Assembly (NCBI RefSeq): GCF_032854445.1
Contig: NC_088306.1
Span: 17,023,764-17,083,763 of the forward strand
Direction: 5' to 3'
Length of the DNA stretch: 60,000 nt
From: Liolophura sinensis
Taxonomy: Eukaryota > Mollusca > Polyplacophora > Chitonida > Chitonidae
Part shown: positions 20,246 through 32,829 of the stretch, piece by piece
Layout: the number at the start of each line of letters is the position of its first letter
Numbering within the stretch: position 1 is the stretch's first letter
The notes under the pieces: generated by a model
The model's database searches: none
What the model was told of the DNA's origin: nothing
The model's input: the letters and a program-made list of their open reading frames with translations, nothing else
Translations under genes and position numbers: made by a program

Positions 20246-23200
20246 AGAGTTGGAAGGCTAGAGGAATATTCTGTCTCATGGGAGAACGCTGGGTTTTGTG
20301 GACTGGTATTAACATACAGGTACATGTCCAGTCCATAAGCTCTTACTGCTCATTAGACATAAAGGTCCTCTGCTGACCTTGACTGTAACAGCTGACCAGT
20401 GTTTATGCATCATGGCTTGTATTCATGTGACTGTAATCGTGATTCTAGGAACTGAGTGTTTTAACATTAACTACAAAATGACATTACCTAGAGGGAGCAC
20501 ACATACTTAAACCATCTGATGCACTGAACATGATGATATCCTCAGTTCTCAACCTTTAAAAGCATATGGGGCCTCCATGGTCCCCAAATATATATATACT
20601 TGTACATATAGGTTTATACAAAATGTTGAAAAACATGCACCTTGCTGTGATTGTTTGTGGGGACTTTGTGACCGTTATAAGGGAGCATAGTCAGAAATTG
20701 CGAGTGTTTCAAACGCGAAGTTTCCAGGTCGCAAATGATTGATTCTAGATTGCAATGGCAACTTTCATACTGTTTCCAATTAAATTTAAATTCAAGTATT
20801 TATTGAGTGATATTTTGAATTACTCAGTGTCAGCTCAGCTGGGTGCCACACTTCGCGGGGAGTATTCTGATGTTACATATTCACCCTTCAGAGAATTGTT
20901 TCACCACCTTTACTGATCTCCTTGTATTGGGATTTTCTTCTCCTGCTGCTGACCCTGCAATATCCAGCAGTGAGACAAAGTGTGGCAGCTTCTGCAGGCC
21001 TACAGTGCAGCACCACGCTGGGTCGGTTGCATCAGCAGTAACAGACAGTCACATTTCTATCTTATTGTAATGCATATGCTTTATTCTGTTTGCCAAGGTC
21101 CTAGACACATACATTCCAGTCAAAAACATTATGATACCGCCGAAAATTGTCCTACTTTGTCTTCCTTTATGTACAATAAAACAATGACACAATGTTATTG
21201 TAAATACACATGATCCTTATAGATGCTTTGCTGTATATTCCCAGACCTTACCATTGGCCAGGAATATGGTGGCTGACGATGAAATGGCAAATTCCCAGTC
21301 GTAATTGTTTGTAACCTGTTTACCTCCAGTCATGCTGATTTGTGAATCAGTAATGAGGCAAAATAAACAGATTTAACTGAAAGTCTGAGGGACATTATGC
21401 TATATTCTCTGTGATAAAATAAATTATGATTAAATTATAAATAAGAGTATTTTAAAAATTTTGTGAAAAAGTACAGTTTTCTGTTGAATATGAAAGTATA
21501 TAAATAATCAGTGGGACTTTCATGACAGCATGCTTAATTTAGGCAAAAGTCCCGCGTGCACATGTTATTATTAGCATAGGATTTTTAAAAAGTGTCAAGT
21601 ACATGTATGTGGGCTAAACGGTGCACCCCATGCAGATTATGTGCATCAGTAATAAAGAAAAATATTATTGGTTTTCTGTTAGTTTAAGCTGGGTTGCCAT
21701 GTCCTATATTCCGTGTAATAAAATGACACGGATCTAGATCTTATTGTGACGAAGCTTGGTGGAATTTTCCTGGATGAACAGTCGTGCCGTTGTTGCCATG
21801 TTGTACAGAAGAGTCAAAGAAATTTGTCTACATCAAAAGAAAACACTCAGTATTCACGGTCAGAATTGTAGTTATCTTCTTGGAAAGTATATACTGACAA
21901 GGAGTAAAATATATACAATATCATTTACTAGTGCTCATAGAGGGGATTTCCAGATTAACATCTGGAAATGAAGTTCTGACACGCCTGTGATCTGATTATC
22001 AGCAGGTGTCGTAAGTTAATGAAATAAACTCACTCACATACCAGCAGAGGCACATCTAAAAGAGCAGTTTGCTACAAAGACCAAATAAATTGAACATTAC
22101 CTGTATGTAATACTTTATATTGTATTAATTTTAAATACTATGCCATATCATCCAAGGTTCAAAATGACTTCCTGAACTCCAAATGGATCACTTAACTGTT
22201 CCCATCCACTGACCGCTATGGTAATAGGTAAATATTTGTTGGTCTTGCACGACTTCCCACGTACAAAGCGAAATAAAATCATGATGAAACTCTGGAAACG
22301 TTAGGTCATGAAGTAGAAAGCTGTGAAGAAAAATTGTCTCTGTTATCTGTGCATAGAACTTCCATTTGTTGATCGCTCTCCCGCATTATGTTGTACATCA
22401 GACATAGAACTCCGAAAAACTGAAAGAGTTATACGCTGTCCTGAAATACATGTTTAGCTTTTTATGCAGAGATTATTTTATATAACCGTCCTTTCAGTAA
22501 GAAGATTATTTAAATGTATACTGGCAGAAGCACTGTTGTATGTAGGTCTACTTCTAACTTGACTCAGAATTTATAGTATTATACGAGTTTGTCGCTATTT
22601 GGTCTACAGGTACCCGCATATTTTCTTTTCAAAGTGAAATATAAAAGAAAAACGTGTAATTTTCATGAACAACTTTAATTACTTTTAGTAATCAAAACAG
22701 CAATTATTGGGGCACGATAGTAAGCCCAGTATCTCTCCGTTACTCTTTAGATTCCCTTTCGGCAGCTCTCCGAGGTGAGGAGGGCCACTGGATCTGTTTC
22801 AAAATTGATAAAGCGCAAAATTTTCAGATCACGAACGATATGTTCTCGATTGATATTTGGCTGAGCTCCCTAAGTGGTCAACAATGCTGGCGTGGCCACT
22901 CACACAATCTTATTGTTCGTGGCAGATCATTTATTTTCCAGCAGTGGTGTGCATACTTGTATGTCAACTGTGGGAAAGTTTGTCAGTAACATGTCAGAAG
23001 TTGGTGGTTTACTCCAAGCACTAAGGTTTTCTTAGATAATAACAGTACAATAACATAATTGTTGTTCTGTTTTCATTTTAAGCGCTGAGCACCAAAACGC
23101 TGTTGACCCCTCTCTGGTTGCATTCCCGAGTTTGTTGCCAAGAAAGATGGCGAACTCGTGAGTTCACATGATTAATCCAGTTCTTGCTGATTCCGTTAGG

Positions 23201-23836
23201 GCCACCTGTCAACTAGGTGAAGAAATCTAGAGAGCGACGTAAAACATCTATTACATAAAATAGGAAGAAAAAAAGGCAAATGTATCAAGTTAAAATGTTG
23301 TTGTTATTGGTTAGAAACATACTCTTGGATACAATGAACAGTAATCAAAATGCATTTGAGCAGAAGCATTGAGGCTTTCTTGTGTATAAGTGTTGTTTCG
23401 TATGTATGGAAAGCAAAAGCACAGTCATCATCTGTCCAAATCTGTAATTTGCGCTGTCAACACAGCAATTCAAGAAGCACTTACTCCTATCATGTACAAG
23501 ATATTATGCTGGATAAATTCATATCATTAGGACTGGTAAATTCAGACTGTCCTGTTTATTATCCCTGGAAATACACCAATCTTTGATGTCACAGGTTGTT
23601 GTAAACAGTGTTTATCTTGGACATTAACATTAACTTTATTGTACATAACATTTTTACATAACCAGTGTTAAGTTAATTTCACGAAGGGCTACCTCACAAA
23701 CGGAGTGAGCCATAAACTGTGATGTTTGTTCTGTCTGCAGAGTGCTCACTCTGTCAGAAGAGGATGAATCAGGTTTTATTTTTTTTCCTTTTGCTTTATC
23801 ACCATTGTTTCAAGTAAGGCTCACAAAGGCAAAGCA
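20246..23836. other. AT-rich non-coding DNA
   Basis: No exon or well-preserved repeat was recognised. 22950-23255 has loose resemblance to SINE-1 body and tail words (TGGGAAAGTTTGTCAGTAAC, GACGTAAAACATC) but is too diverged to call. Confidence 0.5.
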
Positions 23837-23999
23837 TGGCTTCCTCTTCAGCTGTAAGTGGGAAGGACTTCAGCAACCTGCGAATGGTCGTGGGTTCCCC
23901 TGGGCTGTGCCCGTTTTCCTCTCACCATAATGCCCTCCGCCATCGTATAAGTGAAATATTCTTGAGCACGGTGTAAAACACCAATCAAAGAAATAAATT
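23837..23999 (+). mobile_element. SINE-1, head-truncated copy
   Basis: Body from GGCTTCCTCTTCAGC through AGCAACCTGCGAATGGTCGT and GTGAAATATTCTTGAGCACG to AAACACCAATCAAAGAAAT. No tRNA-like head. Confidence 0.85.
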
Positions 24000-24029
24000 T
24001 AAGAGACTTTTCTGGTGAAGTTTAGAATG

Positions 24030-24150
24030 GCAGTTTACGGTAGCACCTACGACAGCTCACAGTAGTATCAGTGGCCGCCCACAGTAATTTCATTGGTAGT
24101 TCAGAGTAGTATCAGTGTCAGTTTACAGTAATATCAATGACAGTTCACAG
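24030..24150. repeat. Short degenerate tandem repeat, about 30-bp unit
   Basis: About four diverged units built on CACAGTAGTATCAGTG, directly downstream of a SINE-1 copy. Confidence 0.65.
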
Positions 24151-24439
24151 TAAACCATTAAGGGAACGTCCACTTACTGGTCAAATCTTATCATGAACTT
24201 TGTCAACCAAAAATAGGCAATGCAAGCAGGTTGTCATAATTTTCAAAATAACCAAATGGTCTGAAATTTCCAGTTTACTACTGGTAAGAGTTTCGCTTCA
24301 TTAAAATTATCAACATGGAATACGCAAAATCTGTTACTTCTATTTGAATTTAAATCATTCACTTTAAATAACATCCCTGTGGTATTAAACTTGGACTAGA
24401 TTTTTATACATTCTCTCCATAGCTAATCTACTAGAATCA

Positions 24440-25715
24440 ATTTAGAGTGGCAAAAAAGTGTTAGGGCTTAATAGGAGTGTCCAGTGGTTGTAACATCGCC
24501 CTTAAGGGAGGATATAGAGGTACTTCTGTGTTGGGGTTTAGAATGACAGCCCTGCGGCTGTAAGATAAGCCCTAAGGGAAATGGAGGAACTTCTGTGGTG
24601 ATGTTTAGGATGACAGTCCTGTGGTTGTAACATGAGCCCTAAGGCACATAGAGGGACTTCTGTGTTGGGGTTTAGAGTGACAATCCAGTGGTTGTAACTT
24701 GAACCCTAAGGGACACAGAGGGACTTCTGTGTTGGGGATTAGAATGACACTCCAGTGGTTGTGACATCATCCCAAAGGGACATCTAAGTACTTCTGTGTT
24801 GGGGGAATAGAATAGCAGTCCCCGTTGTAACATGTAACATGAACCCTAAGGAACATGGAGTGACTTTTGTGATGGTGATTATAATGACACTCCAGTGGTT
24901 GTGACATCAGCCCTAAGGGAAATTGAAGGACTTCTTTGTTGGGGGATAGAATGACGGTCCAGTGCTTGTGACATCAGCCTTAAGGGAAATTGAGGGACTT
25001 CGGTGTTGAGGATTAGAATGACAGTCCAGTGGTTGTAACATCAGCCCTAAGGGACACAGAGGGACTTCTGTGTTGGGGTTTAGATTGACAGTCCAGTGGT
25101 TGTAACATCAGCCCTAAGGGACACAGAGGGACTTCTGTGTTAGGGATTAGAATGACAGTCCAGTGGTTGTGACATGGAGGGACATGGAGTGGTTGTAAAA
25201 TCCAGTCCAGTGGTTGTAAAATCAACTCTAAGAGACATGCATGGAAAGACTTTATGCTGAAGTCTAGAACAGCAGTTCGTTCAGTGGTTGTAACATCACC
25301 CCTAAGAGACATGGAGAGAATTCTGTATTGAGGGTTAGAATGACAATTCAGTGATTGTAACATTATCCCTAAGGGATGTGAACAAATTTCTGTGTTGGGG
25401 ATTAGAATGACAGTCCAGTGGCTGTGACATGAAGGGACATGGAGGGGTTGTAAAATCCAGTCCAGTGGTTGTAAAATCAACTCTAAGAGACATGCATGGA
25501 GAGACTTTATGCTGAAGTCTAGAACAGCAGTTCGTTCAGTGGTTGTAACATCACCCCTAAGAGACATGGAGAGAATTCTGTATTGAGGGTTAGAATGACA
25601 ATTCAGTGATTGTAACATTATCCCTAAGGGATGTGAACAAATTTCTGTGTTGGGGATTAGAATGATAATCCAGTGGTTGTAACATCAGCCTTAAGGGACA
25701 TGTTGGGACTTCTGT
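24440..25715. repeat. Minisatellite, about 60-bp unit, with 255-bp higher-order period
   Basis: About 1.27 kb of units containing GGGACTTCTGTGTTGGGGTT, AGAATGACAGTCCAGTGGTT and GTAACATCAGCCCTAAGGG. In the right half a 255-bp block is duplicated nearly exactly: TCCAGTCCAGTGGTTGTAAA starts at 25201 and again at 25456. A 201-codon minus-strand open frame (25013-25618) is a product of this periodicity. Confidence 0.92.
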
Positions 25716-28700
25716 GTCATCACCCCTTGATGTGGTTACAATATGTCCTAGCTGAAGGACTGTCACTGAAGCACTGTCGCTGCTGAAGCAAACATTTGAA
25801 CAGTGAAGTATAAGTTGAGGTGAGAATTATATATTGTATATGTTTATAACATTTTAGGGGTATTCATGGCCTTCCGAGATATCACAAAACGACCTACCCA
25901 ACTAGGAGAATTGCTAATCTTCTAATGTAATATGTATAAATGGTCAATTGTTGTCAGCATTTAGACTGGGAAGTTTTGACTTGTTTTGTGTACATGTACG
26001 CATATGAGATCAATCAAGTTTATAGCTTTGAAGGCATTAAATGCCAATCAGTTAGATTGGAAAGAGATAGTTTTGATAATGAAATAGGAGGATAGCAGGG
26101 TTCCAAGCCTGCGTCAAAACAAATAGGATGAAAGCATGGTTACAAGCCTGCGTCAAAACAACGCAGGAGTGTTTACATGCGCCTTTCATGGCCAGTGATG
26201 CTGTCAATAACGTAAAACTGAGAGAAGTGATCTGATTGGTGGGACAACCAGAGCAAACCTGCCACATGCCATCAGTTGTCAGAGTAGGTTTGATGAGTTG
26301 GGTGCTGCCGCATGCCCCTGGGATATTTGTAGGGAATTAAACTGATGAAAGGTTAAAGCACTGTTGTGTTTGGTCTAGACAGTGGCGCTAAGGCAATACC
26401 TATAGCAGCAGCTCCCAGTCTCCCACCATATATGATGCTCATCTCTATTGATCCTCTAATGGATGCTTGGAGAACGGCTTTGGTCAGTGTTCCATGGATG
26501 CCCCACTAACAGTGCCCCTGTGTTTGCAGAGACAGATCTTTTGTTTTCATTTTTGTTTTTCTGACCGTGTTTTCTGTCAGATGGATCAGCAAGTTGGATT
26601 GTGTTCAGGTGGTTTGGACTGACACATACGTAATGCTGTGGACACCAACTCTGCATGGTACATGTAGCAGTAGTGTTCAGATAGTGCCAAGATGATGATC
26701 TCCATGAATAAACTTGAATCATAATTTTTGAGTGGAGTCCTTTTTTATTCATATTTAAAATAAATTTGCTTCCAATATGATTTTTAATACAAATCTACAA
26801 CCTTGTAATTGCAGTGATTGGAAGGAGGGGGGGGGGGGGTGCTAGGTGGGGAAAGAATTTTCAATTTCTTTTTCATTTTCCTACATTTTGTACACATTTT
26901 GATCTTTCTATACTAAGCAATATGAAAGGAACATACATGTACCGTCTGTGTTTTGTGAACACTCATTGGAGCTTCTAGTAATTCAGCTATGTGTAGAGCA
27001 GCCTTTTGGGACTTCATATTAAATTTTAATGAAATGTTGCGAAATGAAGGTGTGCGCATAGGGAAGTTGATGTGTCTTATTAAGTTACATTGTACTTTGT
27101 GACTTGAAGTCTTTTTTTTTTTCTTTTTTTTTTTTTCATTACACAAATGCTGTGATTGTGATATTGAGTGAACTAGCCCAGAGATCTGCACCATAGATAC
27201 TGTGTAAAGACGTTTATTTTGTTAATAAATCAATTTTGACTATTTAAGACCAACGATTATGGTGCATTAGTCAGTTGATGCGCATAAACAAATTTCCTTC
27301 CATGCAATATGTTACAGAGAAACCCCCCTTTTATTTACATTTTAGACTTCTAGTCCTACACCATTGATGCTTGTAACAGTCAAATGTCAGTTTGGCCCAG
27401 TTCTGGGACTTGTGCCGTTAAACGCACACTGCTGGACGCTGTTGCCATGGTGATATGACTCGCTCTTGTACCAGGCGACAGGAAGCGCTTGGCTAGCTCT
27501 TCTCTGATTAGATCGGCAGGTAATGGAGAGAGTAGGGAGCCCGTCATTTGACTGGGTATTTCCTCCACAATAACTTAATGGCCGAGGTATTATGGTGTCC
27601 TGCAGAGCAGGTCTGACCCGCCTCTCTTATCCGGTCACTGACCTTGACCTTCAGCTGCCTTGTATGTTGTACATGTAGTTCATGAGCTTCACCATTTGAG
27701 TCTGCATTTCTGTTTACATGAATGTGCAATTTATGACAAATTTATGACACAGTTATGCAGTTTTGTCTGGTACATGTATATTTGGCATGGCGTTGCACTG
27801 AGGTTACTCTACTGACATTGGTTCTAGTTTGCTACAAGTTGACACTGTCATGATCTGATGAAAATATTGTTGAGGACTATGTAAAACCCCAATGAAACAT
27901 TTCAACTACAACTACAAAAAAAAGTAAGGAAGATTTTAAAATCAGGAACCAACAACAGTGCATCTTTTACCGGCAGAATTAATGAATCACCAAACACGCC
28001 GCAAGCTATCTCTGATAAGGAATAGTGGTAAAAATTATGCCTTTTATTTATTCTATAATATTTTTTATGCCAGCTTAACGTAATTGTGACTCAAGAAAAA
28101 TAGTGCTAGTTGAAGCCTCGGGGCTGCGTTGACCTTTGTCCAGGGATAAACCCTTGTTGTCACAGCACAGCTTTGAGTTAATCAGAGATCTGACCCAAAG
28201 GCTTACAGCCTGGTTTGTACAATCAACATTTTGTTTGATCACAGATTTTATACAATCTATTCCCAGAATGTATGTATTTTAGAGCTGATACCAATACTAC
28301 TTGTATTTGAACAGTCCAATAAAAGATCATTTAATATCATAATAAAGCTTTCTTGTTACAAGGTTTGCCATGGTAGATGATCTGCAAAAACAGGTAAGAT
28401 TTCACAAGCAAAAGCTTAAAGGTTCAGGCTCAACATAATGTCTTTAGCCTTGAGGAGCATTATCTAAACAATAATTGAGTGTTGAATGGGATGTGTGAAA
28501 GTGTGTGTGTTTTAACTGAAAACCAGAGGGCCCTGTTTGGCAGATTTGGCAGGTGTTGTGTTTTCGGAGGCCAATTTGTCTTTCACCACTGTGGTCAGGT
28601 GTTCGAATTCAGCCCTTGTCAGATGCAGTTAATGGATTTCAGGATGTGGGTCAGGTACCTGCTGAGGGGCAGTGGTTTTCTCTGGGAATTTTCTTGCTTC

Positions 28701-29140
28701 TGTCCACACTCAAACCTGGCTGATTGCTGTTGCAATGTTGAAGAACTGGTAATTTGATAATAAACCAAGGCTGCGGTACATAATAGTATGAAGAAAATTT
28801 GTACATTCATCCCAGTACCGGTACATCTAGGCGTAGCTTGTCCCTAGCCTACTGGTTGTTTGGTTATTGTGTGCCTGAGGTAAGTAAGTAACAACTTTCC
28901 CATGTGTGACATATAGACTGTACAAATGGCCCCATAAGCACTAACAGCCAATTCTTGTCACCATTGCCATCTGGGTACTGGAGAAGTTTAATTTCTCCGC
29001 CTCTTGTATACCAGCAGTTGATAATCATGAGCCTTTTACCTCTGGGGCATCTTGCACGAAGCAATCGTTACCTAAGTCACTACCATGGAAACATATACAT
29101 GTTTTTAACATGTTCTGCCATAACGATTACAATCAATTTA
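25716..29140. other. Non-coding DNA within the 15.1-kb intron
   Basis: Contains a G tract near 26830, poly-T at about 27110-27136, a diverged SINE-1-like tail near 27860-27900, and a GC-richer patch at about 27380-27660 without recognised repeats. No exon was seen. Confidence 0.5.
26088..26161. repeat. Tandem duplication, 39-bp unit, two copies
   Basis: Two copies of a unit containing AAGCCTGCGTCAAAACAA, offset by 39 bases. Confidence 0.8.
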
Positions 29141-29185
29141 GCATTAAATATGATTGCTTTTTTGCGAAGCAATCATATTTAATGC
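29141..29185. repeat. Perfect 19-bp inverted repeat with 7-nt loop
   Basis: GCATTAAATATGATTGCTT (29141-29159) is exactly complementary to 29167-29185, with a 7-nt loop. A weaker inverted pair, GCAATCGTTA and TAACGATTAC, lies just upstream (about 29060-29130). The block could be a MITE or foldback end, or a structured transcript. The stem is short for an animal microRNA precursor. Confidence 0.85.
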
Positions 29186-29192
29186 AACCTCC

Positions 29193-29316
29193 GTTGTGAG
29201 CAACCTCCAGATAATTGTGGGTTTCAGAGCCTAGTTTCCGCCTACCATAATGTCGACTACTGTCATGTAAGTGAAACCTTTTTGAGTACTTCATAAAACA
29301 GCAATCAAATAAATAA
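29193..29316 (+). mobile_element. SINE-1, 3' fragment
   Basis: Matches the 3' half only: AGCAACCTCCAGATAATTGT, CCTACCATAATG, a GTGAAACCTTTTTGAGTAC tail motif and CAATCAAATAAATAAAT. Confidence 0.8.
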
Positions 29317-30007
29317 ATTTACCTCTTAAATACACATGAGCCATTCCCATTCAGTACATGTACCAAGATAAGTAGCTCTTAATATGCCCCTGTTAACAAC
29401 AACAACAAGCTTAAAATCCCAGCATTCTCCATTGTACACTGGCATGTGTGTAAATGGATGGAGTATGCAGGTGCTGTCTTCAAGGGACATGGGTAATACC
29501 TGTGGGATCTTCTCACAATATACACCGAGCACAATCCTGTATCCTAGCTTCTCTTGTCGGAAGAAATTCCTGTCTGACGTAAAAGGATTTTGTTTGAGTG
29601 TCAGCATGGACGCCCTCTGGTCCTATTGCAGCAGCGCGTTCTCTTTGGCTTTAGGCCAGCTCAGTTGGCAGAAAACCCGTGCCGACTACAGATGGAATTC
29701 AATCCCTCCTTTTTAATACCTCGGCCGCAGGCTCAGAAGGAATATAGGCAATTAATGCTGGCCCTTAATGTGTTTAGTAAAGCAGAAAGTTATGGCAGTT
29801 TGTTACAAGGTCATAGAGTCATGTTGTGTTGGGTGGAACCTTATATCCCCCCTGAAGCTAAGGATGACCGCCCCTGGTGCTTTGTCATTATGATGTTGAC
29901 TTCATAACTGTGCATCAAGATCGCAGGGTCAGGTACACTGTGTGAAGGTCTCACAGCAAAGCTTGAATCATATTCTTACAGGCTGAGAAAGCTGTTTCAT
30001 ATGTTAA

Positions 30008-30610
30008 AGTGAACATAAAGTCTGCCACTATATATACATAGAAAAAATAATATATGACACAGTTATCACAGAAAACTATGTAAAAAAGTTCTATTAAGTT
30101 TTGAAAGCTGTGAAGATAAAATTCAACATTGGGGATGTGGCAATGACGAACAATTCACTCAGAGCAGCCATGTTGTGGAAGCCCTCATGAACTCGGCCAA
30201 TCACTAGCCCTGAAAGTGTCACATGATAATTAGCTGTCACATGAAACCTGTTAGCTCTTGATTGTCATTGTGGTTTCTCATAGTGGATAGACAGATACAT
30301 GTGTTGATGCAATAAATTGGATTTTGCAGTTAGCATAAGTGTTAACACAGCTGCCTGTGCACTCTTTGGTTGGGTATCAGGCGTTTTTTTTTGTATTTTC
30401 TCATGGTCACTTTGTTTAATACCATTGATGGAGGAGGGCTCCTGGGTTTTCTGACGTACCCTAGACAGCTAAAACATGGCAAAATGGTGTCACCATTTGG
30501 TATTTACTTTGGTTGATAAGTGGTGTAGAATATTTAAAATATTTTAGGAACATTTCTGGAATACTACTTTATTAATTAATTCGGCTTTAGTGCCTGATGT
30601 TATGTTCACT
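30008..30610. mobile_element. Non-autonomous element with TTAA target duplication (603 bp)
   Basis: Perfect 11-bp terminal inverted repeats, AGTGAACATAA at the left and TTATGTTCACT at the right, are directly flanked by TTAA on both sides (30004-30007 and 30611-30614). The interior is AT-rich with no coding potential. A TTAA target is characteristic of piggyBac-type transposition. The termini do not begin with the CCY usual for piggyBac, so the superfamily is only suggested. Confidence 0.65.
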
Positions 30611-31330
30611 TTAAAAGCGTAGATTTGTTGGTTAGAAGATAGTTTTAATTGAGATTTATTGAAAAGTCCAATATTTTAATTTTATTTTTTCATTGCGCCC
30701 AAAGCGATAGCTACATGTATGTAGGGATCTGGATATAGGCACCTCTCCCTCTCCCTGTCTCCTCGCAAGATTTGCAGGCCTTTTACCTGACACAAATGCG
30801 AACAGAAAATTAATTTCTTTTTGCCTTTACATGGCAGTTTGCCTTGAATGCAAAGTTTTCTTGACACCATTTATATTTCTTTATAGCGTAGTGTAGCGTG
30901 CATTATATACTATTTTTTTTATTAGGATTTGACGGTAGACTGATCATTGTTAGAGCCTTGTCAGTCAAAAATGCATGTAAGGCGAAGCACAGGGCATACA
31001 TTTGCATGTAGTTGTTAAAGATGCAGCCCAGTATTCATTGTCAGAATTGTGTTGTCATCCAGCAGCACTATTTGTTTCCTTGACTCCTTAACAAAGATGG
31101 GGAAAGCACCTAATGGTATCACTTTGTGCATGCATGTATAATTTTAAGGCCTTTCTCTTCAACATTCCCCAAGTTACCCTAACCATTACTCCCTCCCTCC
31201 CCCCCCCCCCCCCGACATCCACCCCCTTCCTGGTGATTTGAATTCTTTCATATGACCTAAACTTGCATAGAGCATGTAGAGAGGAACAAATTAGAGTAAA
31301 TGGTGCAACTCTGATTGCCTTACTTTGTAT

Positions 31331-31388
31331 GATCAGTTGGTTATAGAAACGCAGAGGATGATTAGTTGGTTATAGAAACGCAGAGGAT
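31331..31388. repeat. Tandem duplication, 29-bp unit, two copies
   Basis: Two nearly identical copies containing AGTTGGTTATAGAAACGCAG. Confidence 0.85.
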
Positions 31389-31540
31389 TCTCTTGTCCCC
31401 AATCAGCTCTAACTGCGGAACCCAATAGATGTTTGGTTAAATTTATGATTTAGCTGACTGTGCTTCGTTGCTAACTGAGTTTTTGTTCCTGTCTATGTCT
31501 GTATTTTAATGATACTCCTATGTATGGCAGTTTTCGATGT

Positions 31541-31761
31541 TACCCTAAGTACTCAAGCTTTTCGTGTATGGAAGAGCAACTTTCAGTTTGATTTGTGCAC
31601 ATTTTGAATTCGATTTTCAAGACAAAACTACAGTGGTTAGATCGGTCGGTTTCAGGGCTGCACAAGAAGTATAATTTCATCAGTCTATGCAGAATAATGC
31701 CTTCAGAATACCCTTGAATAAACTCCTTGTCAAGCATGCCTAAAGCTTGAAGAATTACAAT
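31541..31761 (+). mobile_element. MITE family M, copy 4
   Basis: Left end TACCCTAAGTACTCAAGC, core GGGCTGCACAAGAAGTATAA, right end TTGAAGAATTACAATA. TA is present on both sides, as expected for a TA target-site duplication. Confidence 0.8.
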
Positions 31762-32235
31762 ATGTATAGGTTTATATTAAAGTTGACATAAAATCAAGAG
31801 GCCAACGTTATTTTAAATGTGGTATTTTTGTCTGAATGACTTATTTTAACTTGCGTCGGTCAGTCGTAGAGCTAATAATTTTTGGGAGCCTACGGGGCGT
31901 ACACTAACTTGAAGAAAATGATGAGCTTTCTGGGTTCCTCCTATGAAATGGCATATGAGGTCATGTCCAGACATTCTCAATTCTCTTTGCAGTGGTCATA
32001 TTGATTTCAGAACAGCTCCAGAATTCAACTAAAGACACAGTACTTTGTCTCAGTGCTATACAACAAATGCTTATCAAGGATAGTCTTTATTTTTAGTCAG
32101 TTGATTTGAGTTGACTGATTAACTATAATTAACTGTCAATATAATCCGAGAATGTTTTAGTCCAATGCCATCATAATTTGGCAGCGTCTGTGGAAAACCA
32201 CTTCAGTGGTCTATTTGTCTGCTATGAAGGCTGGA

Positions 32236-32530
32236 ATCCTTCCATCAAACGTGTGTTGGGCCTTACTGATGACTTTAAAAATGGTGTGTTTGTTACTGCC
32301 AGGCTTGGTGCTCAACATTGAAAGGTTGGAGCAAGGAAACAGGACTGGTTGGCCCAGTGTCAATGTAATGTGACTGGTTGGATGTCATGTCTGGTGTCTT
32401 TAGCATGATACAATAGTTTTGGTAGCATGCACTCACCCTTCCACAGAAGACACAATATATATGTATGCATATAATGGCTCCTCGTTGTCATATGACTGAA
32501 AAATTGTCAAGTATGATGTAAAAACCCATT
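32236..32530 (-). mobile_element. Dispersed repeat family 2, reverse copy
   Basis: Reverse orientation: GACTTTAAAAATGG, GGAGCAAGGAAACAGGACTG, TTGGCCCAGTGTCAATGTAA and then ATATGACTGAAAAATTGTCA and a CATACATG-type tail. These correspond in reverse order to the copy near 59.2 kb. It ends about 215 bp before PH exon C. Confidence 0.75.
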
Positions 32531-32747
32531 TATACATACATGTATATTCTGTGGAAAGCAGGGTGTGTTTATAAATCAGTCGAGGCCTGTGTATGTGGTG
32601 GCACTTTGTGAGAAGTTTACCTCTGCCTGGCGTCAATATTCATCCATGAAAATACACGTATTGTAGTGAACATGAAATATCATTAATGTCTATAAACCAT
32701 GAAAAATGGTTAAGTAAATTTTGGTGTGTTTTTCTCTGTTTCTGCAG

Positions 32748-32829
32748 TCTGAGATATTTAATGAGATTGAGCTGACGGATTTAAGTCTGGCGGAATGTAG
32801 CACCAAAAACATCAACCACAGTTTTCAGG
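32748..32829 (+). CDS. Diacylglycerol kinase delta/eta-type, PH-domain exon C
   Basis: An 82-nt exon follows a TTTCTCTGTTTCTGCAG acceptor and ends at CAGG before GTAAGT. It encodes 27 residues plus one base (phase 1 at its 3' end), containing FNEIELTDLSLAECSTKN and then an INHSF motif. Vertebrate DGK delta/eta has a matching segment (FDEVDLTD..VAESSTKNVNNSF) directly after the YYAK strand. The length and junctions fit without gaps. The next expected exon would begin with the strand that follows SF (V-I-T-P-type residues) and lead into the WI helix and the C1 zinc fingers. I looked for a phase-compatible start of that kind up to 60000 and did not find one. This is the last exon of the gene recognised in the window. 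Confidence 0.9.

Larger units (their letters stand above)
17617..32747 (+). other. Intron between PH exons B and C (15.1 kb)
   Basis: Bounded by donor GTATGT after exon B and acceptor TCTGCAG before exon C. It holds SINEs, the 60-bp minisatellite at 24.4-25.7 kb, a perfect hairpin at 29.1 kb, a TTAA-flanked element at 30.0-30.6 kb, MITE copies and unique AT-rich DNA. No additional exon that would fit the PH-domain reading frame was recognised inside it. Confidence 0.8.

Noticed and set aside
25013-25618. Longest open reading frame in the window, 201 codons on the minus strand
   Set aside because: It lies entirely inside the 60-bp minisatellite, and its peptide repeats with the DNA period. 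Not treated as a gene.
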